Source of the DNA: Prevotellaceae bacterium
GTDB lineage: Bacteria; Bacteroidota; Bacteroidia; Bacteroidales; UBA932
Length of the DNA stretch: 30,498 nt
Reading direction: 5' to 3'
Assembly (NCBI GenBank): GCA_031257655.1
Contig: JAIROF010000090.1
Span: forward strand, 1-30,498
Within the stretch, counting starts at the first letter, position 1. Every line of letters begins with the position of its first letter. Both the position numbers and the translations under genes were made by a program. Below the pieces are notes generated by a model that searched no databases, was not told the origin of the DNA, and worked only from the letters and a program-made list of their open reading frames with translations. Below, in pieces: positions 8,001-14,199 of the stretch.

Positions 8001-8667
8001 CATCCTGCGGTTTCACCGCGGGGCCTTCTACCTGGCAGAGGCGCTGGCGCTGGACGTCGTGCCGGTGCTCCTGCACGGCGCGGGGCACGTGATGCCAAAA
8101 AACGAGCTGGTGCTGCGCAGCGGCGCCATCACCGTGCAGGTGCACCCGCGCATAGCGCCCCGCGACGCCCGATACGGCGAAGGAATAGCGGAAAGGGCCA
8201 GGCTAGCGAGGCAGTACTACCGCAAAGCGCTCGACGACCTCGCGCAGCAGCTCGAAACGGCGGCCTACTTCAGGAGCTTTGTGCTGAGCGCCTACCTCTA
8301 CAAGGGCGCCGCCGTGGAGCGTAGCGTGCGCAGAACGCTCAAAAAGACAGGCGCCTGCGCGCAGCAGGTAGACGGATACCGGGGGACAACGGGCGCGGCG
8401 CTGGTGGTGAACAGCGGCTACGGCGCGTTTGCCCTCCTCTTTGCCCTGGTGCACAAGCGCGTGCAGGTGGTGGCGGTGGACGGCGACGACAGCAACGTTG
8501 CCCTCGCCCGCAGCTGCGCCGGCATACCCCCCAACCTCACGGTGCACAAAGAAGACGAGCTGCCCGGCCAAGCGACCTTTGAGGTTGTCTTCCTGGTAAA
8601 CCCCAGCGAAGCGCAGCGAAAAAAATACGGCTCCCGCAGCCCCAAAACAGTAGAAGTAAATGGATAA
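5032..8667 (+). CDS. MMPL/RND exporter fused to PlsC acyltransferase and a methyltransferase-like domain
   Basis: Predicted 1211-residue inner-membrane protein with three parts. Residues 1 to about 830 are an MMPL (RND superfamily) exporter: TM1 at about 18-36, a large periplasmic loop, a helix bundle from about 275, a second loop after about 460, and a second bundle from about 680 with GQGDDY at 737-742. After one more helix (about 845-865), residues about 870-1090 are a PlsC-type lysophospholipid acyltransferase with HQSHLD (His914-x4-Asp919) and FPEGTR (980-985). Residues about 1110-1190 resemble a class I SAM methyltransferase Rossmann core, with SGYG at 1128-1131 and acidic VDGD at 1149-1152, but it is short. 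Three in-frame 18-bp repeats lie at residues 638-655. The system probably acylates and exports a lipid-like product. The stop overlaps the next gene by 8 bp. Confidence 0.85.
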   Translation: MNRIFIAAYDYFCSRRRLLLWLLAVLTAGMVFAVSRVRYKEDIADFLPSGKGSDRINAVYRHAGGSDKLVVSFAMADATLRNPERLMEAIDRFALLLQERDSLHAIPQVVAQVDESRMLEVVAFILQNAPYFLTEADYRRMDTLLTEGAIAARVREDRRLLTLPAGGAMRQSIAADPLRLFSPLLQQLQALQAGDGEELTNGYLFSRNGRRGMVILTSPYGVSETDGNTALLRMVSETMLRVEAAFPDVRVTCFGAPAVAVTNAEQIKKDSALAISLAVALILILLVYSFRSGRNIGFVFASALFGWLFALSLLSLFKDSVSIIAVGVSSVFIGIAVNYPLHLIGHLRQQGDRRQALREIIPPLLIGNITTVGAFLSLVFLSSDAMRDLGLFGSLLLVGAMLFVLIFLPHFVKPDAARAQPGRLPFERLAAFAPETKRWMLWALLLITCPLLYLSRNTTFETDMNKISYMTEQQRKDMRDMLQSIEKTGRELVYFVSEGRQLNDALAAHEQNAALLDALRQKGLVESVAGIGVFLASRAEQQARIERWNSFWSARREAALRQLEQAAGREGFRLGSFEPFARLLRANFTPQDEAFFTPVSSLFADSYLIRGDSYSLIVSLLYCRKGSAAEVVSAVEQASGGAPASGGAPASGNALAFDARSAGERIVASLSGDFSYVLYVCGVIVLIFLTLSFGRLELSLLSFLPLALSWVWILGLMQLGDMRFNIVNIILATFIFGQGDDYTIFITEGLVHEYAYRRKVLKSYKNSIILSALIMFAGIGTLIFARHPAMRSLAEVTVVGMFSVVAMAYTIPPLIFRWLTQSKGAPRQAPLTIRRVALSLYVGAVFLAGCLALTAAGFLLFRLGGGGEKQKMRYHTLLQRTARFVIKRVPGVKFACQNLCGETFRKPAIIICNHQSHLDLMCLMMLTPRMVILTNDWVWRNPFYGRLIRYADFHPLSGGIARSVAPLAELVRRGYSIALFPEGTRSASCDILRFHRGAFYLAEALALDVVPVLLHGAGHVMPKNELVLRSGAITVQVHPRIAPRDARYGEGIAERARLARQYYRKALDDLAQQLETAAYFRSFVLSAYLYKGAAVERSVRRTLKKTGACAQQVDGYRGTTGAALVVNSGYGAFALLFALVHKRVQVVAVDGDDSNVALARSCAGIPPNLTVHKEDELPGQATFEVVFLVNPSEAQRKKYGSRSPKTVEVNG
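6943..6996 (+). repeat. Three in-frame 18-bp direct repeats
   Basis: GCGTCCGGCGGTGCGCCG and two variants (starting at 6943, 6961 and 6979) encode ASGGAP, ASGGAP and ASGNAL in the second periplasmic loop of the MMPL exporter. Copy number can change without breaking the frame. Confidence 0.9.
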
Positions 8668-10156
8668 ACACGTAGTAATAGTGGGCAGCGGGCTTGGCGG
8701 GCTAACCTGCGGCTACCTGCTGGCGAAAAACGGGTACCGCGTGAGCGTGCTGGAAAAAAACGCCCAGCTGGGCGGGTGCCTGCAAAACTTTGTGCGGGGC
8801 GGCGTAAAGTTCGAAACGGGCATGCACTACATCGGCTGCATGGAGGAGGGGCAAACGCTCTACACGTTCTTCCGCTACCTCGCGCTGCTGCCCGACGTCA
8901 AGCTATCGCCGCTGGACAAGGACGCCTACGACATCATCTCCATCGCCGGAGAGCGCTTCGCCTTTGCCAACGGCAAGGAGCGCTTCGTGGAATCGCTGGC
9001 GCAGCGCTTCCCCGGCGAGCGGAGCGGCCTGCTGCGGTACATGCAGACCATTGAGGACGTGGCCAACCAGTCGCCAATGTACACGCTCCGGCACACCGAC
9101 GCCATGGTGCTGCTCAACCCCGCCTACGTGCAGCAAAGCGCAAGCGAATTTATCGCCTCCGTAACGGCCAACAGCCTCCTGCGGCAGGTGCTGGCGGGCA
9201 ACCTGCCGCTCTACGCCGGCGTAAAGGGCAAAACCCCGCTCTACATCCACGCGCTCATCAGCAACTTTTACAACAAAAGCGCCTTCCGCGTGGTGGGCGG
9301 AAGCGACGCCATCGCCAAATCTCTCGCGCGCTCCATCCGGGCAATGGGCGGAAGCGTGCGCCCCTGCGCGCAGGTCGTAGGCATACGCTGCAACGACTGC
9401 AAGGCTACCGGCGCTACCCTAAATGACGGCGAAGTGGTAAGCGGCGACTACTTCATCTCCAACCTCCACCCCCTGCGCACCGTGGAGCTGCTGGACACGC
9501 ACCTCATCCGAAAATCCTACCGCCAGCGCATCGCATCGCTCCAAAACACCGTCTCCAACTTTACGGTGTACATCCGCTTCAAAAAAAACGCCGTGCCCTA
9601 CCTCAACTCCAACCTCTACCACTACAACGCGCCAAACGTGTGGGAGGTGGGCGCCTACCGCCCCAGCGCCTGGCCAAGCAGCTTCCTCTACATGCACCTC
9701 TGCTCCGCCGGCGGCCAGCAGCACGCCGAAGCCGCCATCCTGATGGGATACATGAACTTTGAAGAGGTGGCGCGCTGGAAAGGTACCAAAGTAGGGCAAC
9801 GAGGCGACGAATACGAAGCCTTTAAGCGCCAAAAAGCGGAGCGCATACTCAACGAGCTCGAAAAGCAAATGCCCGGCACGCGGGCCAACATCGACCAGTA
9901 CTACACCTCTACGCCGTTAACCTACTTTGACTACACCGGAACAGAAAACGGCTCCATGTACGGCATCCTGCGCGACTGCAACGAGCTGATGCAAACAACC
10001 GTATCCCAGCGAACTAAAGTACCCAACCTCTTTCAAACAGGCCAAAGCATCAACTCGCACGGCATACTTGGCGTCATCATCGGCGCCATCATCACCGCTG
10101 GAGAACTCCTGGGGATGAATACCATTATGAGCCAAATCCGGGAGATGGCGGATTAG
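8660..10156 (+). CDS. FAD-dependent oxidoreductase, phytoene desaturase / retinol saturase-like
   Basis: Predicted 498-residue flavoprotein. The N-terminal dinucleotide-binding motif is IVGSGLGGL (7-15), with the acidic residue of the second strand in VLEKN (30-34) and the following LGG. Overall length and the GGCLQNF and GMHYIG segments place it with the CrtI/CrtISO/retinol-saturase group, which add or remove double bonds in long conjugated or polyunsaturated chains. The C-terminus (QTGQSINSHGILGVIIGAI-like) matches the FAD-contacting end of this family. The ATG overlaps the stop of the MMPL fusion by 8 bp, indicating tight co-expression. A likely role is oxidation, reduction or isomerisation of a polyene or acyl chain handled by the neighbours; the exact reaction cannot be read. 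Confidence 0.8.
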   Translation: MDKHVVIVGSGLGGLTCGYLLAKNGYRVSVLEKNAQLGGCLQNFVRGGVKFETGMHYIGCMEEGQTLYTFFRYLALLPDVKLSPLDKDAYDIISIAGERFAFANGKERFVESLAQRFPGERSGLLRYMQTIEDVANQSPMYTLRHTDAMVLLNPAYVQQSASEFIASVTANSLLRQVLAGNLPLYAGVKGKTPLYIHALISNFYNKSAFRVVGGSDAIAKSLARSIRAMGGSVRPCAQVVGIRCNDCKATGATLNDGEVVSGDYFISNLHPLRTVELLDTHLIRKSYRQRIASLQNTVSNFTVYIRFKKNAVPYLNSNLYHYNAPNVWEVGAYRPSAWPSSFLYMHLCSAGGQQHAEAAILMGYMNFEEVARWKGTKVGQRGDEYEAFKRQKAERILNELEKQMPGTRANIDQYYTSTPLTYFDYTGTENGSMYGILRDCNELMQTTVSQRTKVPNLFQTGQSINSHGILGVIIGAIITAGELLGMNTIMSQIREMAD

Positions 10157-10402
10157 CAGGGGAAGGGAAAAGAAAGAGCAGGTAGCGTAGCCAGCGCAGC
10201 GAATATCGTTTATGTCGTTAAAAAACAGCGCTCTTGTGTTAGCGCCGGGGGTGAGGCCTGCTAAGTAAATCGGCAAGCTATACAGCTTGCGAATGCTGAA
10301 TAAAAATATTGCTGCAAGCCTGCTCCGGCGAAGAAATGCGCCGCTGCGCATCTCCGTAGCGCCACGCGCCATTAACCGTTAACCGTTAACCATTACACAA
10401 AG
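10157..10402. other. Spacer with dispersed repeat fragments
   Basis: Contains a GGGGGTGAGG fragment near 10246 shared with the large inverted repeat at 22244-22346, followed by a GTAAATC...CAGCTTGCGAA stretch that also follows that repeat (about 22352-22380). The right end is a short heptamer array. No gene seen. Confidence 0.6.
10372..10392. repeat. Heptamer array (TTAACCG)x3
   Basis: Three 7-nt units, the last ending in A instead of G, finishing 10 nt before the start codon of the radical SAM gene at 10403. Confidence 0.85.
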
Positions 10403-11683
10403 ATGAACTTAAAATTGATCTACCCCAGGTGGGAAAAGCTCAAGGGACAAACCACCTTCAACCTTCCGCCGCACGGGCCGGTTGCCTTTGCCGCAGCGCT
10501 GCCGGAGTACGTAAACATTTCGTTTACCGACGAAAATGTGGAGGTGGTGGACTACGATGAAAGCTGCGATTTGGTCGCCATCTCCATGATGCTCAGCACG
10601 CAGGTGAAGCGGGGATGGGCTATTGCCGACGAATTTAGGCAGCGGGGAAAAAAAGTGCTCTTTGGCGGCATTGCCACCATGCTGCACGCCGAAGAAACGA
10701 TTGGCCACGCCGACGCCGTATTCCTGGGCGAAGCCGAAGGGCGCATGGAGCAGGTGCTGGAGGACTGGCGCAGAGGCGCGCTGAAAAAGGTGTACAGCTA
10801 CATGACCCAGCCCCCCCCCATAGCCCTCGTAGGGCCGGCGCGGAGAGACCTCTACAAGCGGGAGCTCTACAACCATAAGGGCGTGCAGATGGTCGACCTG
10901 TTTCACGCCTCGCGCGGATGCCGATTCAGCTGCTACCCCTGCGCCGTTGCCTACTTAGGCGGACGCGCCTTCCGACCCCGCCCGCTGCAAAAGGTGGTCG
11001 AAGAAATGGCAACCATCGACAACAACCGCCTTTTTATCGTGGACAACTCGCTGGCGCAGGACAAAAAGTGGGAGGAAGAGCTCTTCCGCGAGCTCATCCC
11101 ATTCAAAAAAAAGTGGATAAGCCACACCATCGAAGACGACCCGAAAATCCTCGACCTCGCGGCAAAAGCCGGCGCGTGGTACGTCTACCAGGCGGTGTAC
11201 GACACCTCCTCCTACATAAAGGAGCGCGTAAAGCGATACCACGACTTCGGCATCGGCGTGGAGGGCACCATCCTGCTGGGGCTGGACAACCAAACGGAGG
11301 ACGACATAAAGCGCCTGATAGACTTCCTGCTCGAAATCGATCTCGACCTGGCCGAGTTCACCGTAATGACGCCTTTCCCGCACACAAAGGGATACGACGA
11401 CTTGCTGCGGCAGGGGCGAATCTTCGACTTCGACTGGAACCACTACAACGCCGGGCAGGTGGTATTTCACCCAAAGCTCCTCACGGCTGAACGCCTGCAA
11501 GAGCTCTACGAATACGCCTGGAAAACATTCTACAAAAACGAAACGCAGGAGGCGAAAATGTTCCGACTATTCTGCAACGTAGCCCTCCGCGAAATGAACG
11601 AAGGTACCTACAGACCCCGAAACAGAAAACTCGCTAACAAATCCTTCGGAAAAGATGTGGTGAGAAATATTGTGTGTAGTTAG
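10403..11683 (+). CDS. Radical SAM protein with N-terminal B12-binding-like domain
   Basis: Predicted 426-residue radical SAM enzyme. The cluster motif CRFSCYPC places Cys173, Cys177 and Cys180 as ligands of the [4Fe-4S] cluster. Residues about 1-130 look like the Rossmann domain of B12-binding radical SAM proteins (DLVAISMM, KVLFGGI, ADAVFLGEAEG), but I see no DxHxxG cobalamin motif, so B12 binding is doubtful. The barrel continues through LFIVDNSLA, VEGTILLGLDNQTEDD and FTVMTPFPHT. It may catalyse a methylation, C-C bond formation or rearrangement on the product of this cluster; the substrate is unknown. The last codons and the TAG stop are formed by the start of a TTAGTAG heptamer array. 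Confidence 0.8.
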   Translation: MNLKLIYPRWEKLKGQTTFNLPPHGPVAFAAALPEYVNISFTDENVEVVDYDESCDLVAISMMLSTQVKRGWAIADEFRQRGKKVLFGGIATMLHAEETIGHADAVFLGEAEGRMEQVLEDWRRGALKKVYSYMTQPPPIALVGPARRDLYKRELYNHKGVQMVDLFHASRGCRFSCYPCAVAYLGGRAFRPRPLQKVVEEMATIDNNRLFIVDNSLAQDKKWEEELFRELIPFKKKWISHTIEDDPKILDLAAKAGAWYVYQAVYDTSSYIKERVKRYHDFGIGVEGTILLGLDNQTEDDIKRLIDFLLEIDLDLAEFTVMTPFPHTKGYDDLLRQGRIFDFDWNHYNAGQVVFHPKLLTAERLQELYEYAWKTFYKNETQEAKMFRLFCNVALREMNEGTYRPRNRKLANKSFGKDVVRNIVCS

Positions 11684-11786
11684 TAGTTAGTAGTTAGTAG
11701 TTAGTAGTTAGTAGTAAGTTGTAAGTTGTAAGTTGTAAGTTGTAAGTTGTAAGTTGTAAGTTGTAAGTTGTAAGTTGTAAGTTGTA
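11677..11786. repeat. Heptamer array (TTAGTAG)n then (TAAGTTG)n
   Basis: About fifteen 7-nt units. TTAGTAG units come first and provide the stop codon of the radical SAM gene, then TAAGTTG units continue to the ACTCATGTTACGCAG tag at 11787. The order is the same as at 1556-1645. Confidence 0.92.
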
Positions 11787-11801
11787 ACTCATGTTACGCA
11801 G
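11787..11801. repeat. Dispersed tag ACTCATGTTACGCAG, copy 2
   Basis: Identical 15-mer to 1631-1645 and 13675-13689, again directly after a heptamer array. Confidence 0.85.
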
Positions 11802-11810
11802 AAAAAACTT

Positions 11811-11930
11811 TCAACGGCGAAATGGCGATGGCGCTGTAGAGACGCACGGCGTGCGTCTCAGCAACGAAATGGCAGTGAGGCGCGACGCACGGCGCGACGC
11901 ACGGCGTGCGTCTCTACAGCGCTATGCATC
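11811..11930. repeat. GAGACGCAC/GTGCGTCTC composite repeat, second locus
   Basis: CAACGGCGAAATGGCG and GCGCTGTAGAG segments followed by GAGACGCAC...GTGCGTCTC palindromes, with shorter CGACGCACGG duplications and a final GTGCGTCTCTACAGCGCT near 11907-11924. Same family as 1651-1820. The gap 11684-12125 holds no gene. Confidence 0.85.
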
Positions 11931-12006
11931 GAACCATGCGCCATCAATCATAATAATCATTCAAATCAAAAAAATCCGAGTTCAGACAGCTATATGCGCA
12001 ACATGA

Positions 12007-12120
12007 GCTACTAACTACTTTAACTACTAACTACTTTAACTACTAACTCTACTAACTACTTATTACTTACTACTTATTACTAATTACTAACTACTAACTA
12101 CTAACTACTAACTACTAACT
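12007..12120. repeat. Heptamer array (CTACTAA)n, degenerate
   Basis: About sixteen units of CTACTAA/CTACTTT/TTACTTA type with some indels, ending in five clean copies and stopping 5 nt before the ATG at 12126. Confidence 0.9.
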
Positions 12121-12125
12121 ACATC

Positions 12126-12491
12126 ATGAAAGTATCTGAAAAGTATTACGACGAAATTTTTGACTTCAAGGGTCAGTGGGACATGCCCTCCAAATGCGGT
12201 TTAAAGGTAATTGAAAAGCCGCACAAAACGGTTGTAGTGGTCACCGAGCTGTACCAGGACAACCCCGGCACCTCCGTCACCTCCGCCGGACGATTGCTCG
12301 CCGAGCAGATTTGCAGCGCCAAGGGCTTAAACCTCGCCGAGGTTACCTACTTGGAGTGCAACCCCGATACCAACTCAAAGCTTTCGTTCTACGACGAAGA
12401 GTACTTCGAGGTAACCTTCGGCGATACCTCTCCCCCAGCCTACCGCCTCCTGACAAAAGATGAGGTGAAGGAAATAGCGTTTAGCGTTTAG
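12126..12491 (+). CDS. Hypothetical 121-residue acidic protein
   Basis: I do not recognise this family. The protein has no signal peptide and no membrane segment, so it is probably cytoplasmic. It is acidic, with a beta strand-like VVVVTELY (36-43), a likely helix around SAGRLLAEQICSAKG (53-67), a strand around EVTYLECNPD and a short acidic DEEYFEVTFGD stretch (90-100). The mix suggests a small alpha/beta fold. Coding character is supported by the third-position GC bias, as in its neighbours. Heptamer arrays lie on both sides: one ends 5 nt before the start and another provides the TAG stop. It may be independent of the cluster around it. Confidence 0.6.
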   Translation: MKVSEKYYDEIFDFKGQWDMPSKCGLKVIEKPHKTVVVVTELYQDNPGTSVTSAGRLLAEQICSAKGLNLAEVTYLECNPDTNSKLSFYDEEYFEVTFGDTSPPAYRLLTKDEVKEIAFSV

Positions 12492-12508
12492 TTTTTAGTT
12501 TTTAGTTT
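12484..12508. repeat. Heptamer array (TTTAGTT)n between two genes
   Basis: About three and a half units, TTTAGCG then TTTAGTT copies. The first units supply the stop codon of the 121-residue protein, and the last base before the ATG at 12509 is still part of the array. Confidence 0.85.
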
Positions 12509-13450
12509 ATGGAAATTAGGGAAGGGGGAGTTAGGGAAGTTAGTGTTGATATTGATGTAACCTTTAATCGAAAAGATGTTTGGAGTAAGCCTGTTTTATG
12601 TACATTAGCGGCTATCGCAGCCTTAAGCTGCTGCACGCTATCCGCGCAAACCATCAAAATATGGGATAAGGTAGCCCCCACAGGCAGGCACAAGCGCAGC
12701 GAGCTAACGGCCTACATTCCCGCTAAGGAAAAAAACACGGGAATTTCGGTGATAGTATGCCCGGGCGGCAGCTACCACCACCTTGCCCTGAGGGGCGAAG
12801 GGCACAAGGTGGCCAAGTTCTTGCAGGGCGAAGGCATTGCCGCCTTTGTGCTGCGCTACCGCGTGGGGATGTACGGCAACAGGCACCCGGCCATGATACA
12901 GGACTTGCAGCGGGCTATAGCGCTGGTAAAGGAAATGTGCAGCGGGCACAGCCTCGCCCCCGATAAGGTAGGCGTAATGGGGTTTTCGGCAGGCGGGCAC
13001 CTGGCGGGAGTGGCGGCCACCTACTTCAACGCCAACTTCATGGCGCCGCTGGGCCTGGCGCCGTCGGCGTCGCTCAGGCCGGCGTTTGTTGCGATGATAT
13101 ACCCCGTAGTCACCATGCAGCAGGAGGGGCTGGTGCACAAGAGGTCGCGCCGCAACCTGCTGGGGCGGCGCAACCGGACGGGCGAAGTGGAGCGATACCT
13201 GTCGCTCGAGCTGCACGCGCACCCCGACATGCCGCCCGTCTTCCTCCTCCACTGCAAGGACGACAAAACCGTGGACTACCGCAACAGCCTGCGCTACTAC
13301 GAGGCGCTGACGGAAAAAAACGTCCCATGCACGCTGCTGCTCTACCACCACTCCGGACACGGCTTTGGCATCGACCCTAAAGGTGAGGCCGCCGGATGGC
13401 GCTACGAATTTGTGAGCTGGACAAAGAGGCAATTAGGAATTGAGAATTAA
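12509..13450 (+). CDS. Secreted alpha/beta hydrolase (acetyl-esterase-like)
   Basis: Predicted 313-residue serine hydrolase of the COG0657-type esterase group, exported from the cytoplasm. Family features: oxyanion-hole PGGSYHH (85-91), nucleophile GFSAGG (158-163, Ser160), acid in CKDDKTV (Asp251 or Asp252) and His284 in SGHGFG. It probably removes acetyl or other acyl groups from a sugar or lipid. The signal sequence is the hydrophobic stretch at about 29-45, ending LSAQ. The preceding 25 residues are unusually long and their first part looks like a degenerate continuation of the upstream heptamers; no other in-frame ATG, GTG or TTG was found between 12509 and the signal region. The stop TAA lies in a GAATTAA heptamer array. 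Confidence 0.78.
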   Translation: MEIREGGVREVSVDIDVTFNRKDVWSKPVLCTLAAIAALSCCTLSAQTIKIWDKVAPTGRHKRSELTAYIPAKEKNTGISVIVCPGGSYHHLALRGEGHKVAKFLQGEGIAAFVLRYRVGMYGNRHPAMIQDLQRAIALVKEMCSGHSLAPDKVGVMGFSAGGHLAGVAATYFNANFMAPLGLAPSASLRPAFVAMIYPVVTMQQEGLVHKRSRRNLLGRRNRTGEVERYLSLELHAHPDMPPVFLLHCKDDKTVDYRNSLRYYEALTEKNVPCTLLLYHHSGHGFGIDPKGEAAGWRYEFVSWTKRQLGIEN

Positions 13451-13478
13451 GAATTAAGAATTAAGAATTAGGAATTAG
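13436..13478. repeat. Heptamer array (GAATTAA/GAATTAG)n
   Basis: About six units of GAATTAA, GAATTGA and GAATTAG. The final codons (GIEN) and the stop of the esterase gene are inside the array. Confidence 0.9.
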
Positions 13479-13572
13479 TCGCCTATTAAGCAAAGTCAAA
13501 TGCAAAACGGCAAATGGCTAAAAATAAGCAAGCTACACTAATCCTTCCGGCGTTCTGATTTTGGCGTAAGCC

Positions 13573-13650
13573 TTCTGTGCTCCTCTGTGAAACCTCTGTG
13601 CAAAAATAACACAGAGAAACACAGAGGTTTCACAGAGCCGCACAGAGAAA
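13573..13650. repeat. CACAGAG inverted repeat
   Basis: An 18-bp perfect inverted repeat (CTCTGTGAAACCTCTGTG at 13583-13600, its complement at 13620-13637) with a 19-nt loop; imperfect outer arms TTCTGTGC and GCACAGAGAA extend it. No T-run follows. Confidence 0.85.
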
Positions 13651-13674
13651 GAGCTTCGACGTAAGCAATTACTC

Positions 13675-14013
13675 ACTCATGTTACGCAGCATGGGATTTT
13701 ACCATAATGCTTGGCGTAACGTGGACGCTATGCAGAGCAGGGCTGCAGGGGAACGACATTTCTTATCCCCGTGGGGGATTGGGACACATGGGAACGACAT
13801 TTTCTACAATTAGCTACTATAGCTACAATGCGTAACATGAGTTATAAAATGCGCAATGGTTGTAATCCTGTCTTTTTACGGGTGGTCTGACCATTTAGGC
13901 TACTTCCCCACACACAAATAACGGTAGAACCCTTTTTATGCGGTTGTCGCCGTTGGCAAGGCTGAAAGCCTTGCGCATTTTGCAGCATGGGGTAAAACCC
14001 CATGCTGCGTAAC
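13675..14013. repeat. Element bounded by inverted 23-bp copies, with an internal hairpin
   Basis: The 23 bp at 13681-13703 match the complement of 13991-14013 with one mismatch. Inside are the ACTCATGTTACGCAG tag (13675-13689), 14 bases of it inverted (13829-13842), two direct copies of GGGAACGACATTT (near 13749 and 13790), and a strong hairpin GCAGCATGGGG/CCCCATGCTGC (13982-14008). No open frame of note. The 13451-14199 gap contains no gene. Confidence 0.7.
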
Positions 14014-14044
14014 CCATATTTTTAGATGTGTTCACCTTGTCGAT

Positions 14045-14052
14045 TATTTTTG
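14045..14052 (+). promoter_or_regulatory. Candidate -7 box (TATTTTTG) for the ligase gene
   Basis: TATTTTTG matches TAnnTTTG; a TTTA at 14021-14024 is the only -33 candidate. Transcription would start near 14058, about 140 nt before the ligase ATG at 14200. Confidence 0.3.
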
Positions 14053-14160
14053 TCGGCAATAGCGAATAAAAATATAATGAACAAGCTGCATTTTAGCTAT
14101 ATGAAAGTCGCCATGCGGCTTTTAAAAATATATTTTTCACCACGCATTAAACCGACAAAT

Positions 14161-14195
14161 GCTTAATTCCTAATTCCTAATTCCTAATTCTTAAT
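14161..14195. repeat. Heptamer array (TAATTCC)n before the ligase
   Basis: Four to five 7-nt units, TAATTCC and then TAATTCT, ending 5 nt before the ATG at 14200. Confidence 0.9.
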
Positions 14196-14199
14196 TACA

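Noticed and set aside
10403..10800. True cobalamin-binding domain in the radical SAM protein
   Set aside because: The Rossmann-like domain is present but no DxHxxG motif could be found, so I describe it only as B12-binding-like.
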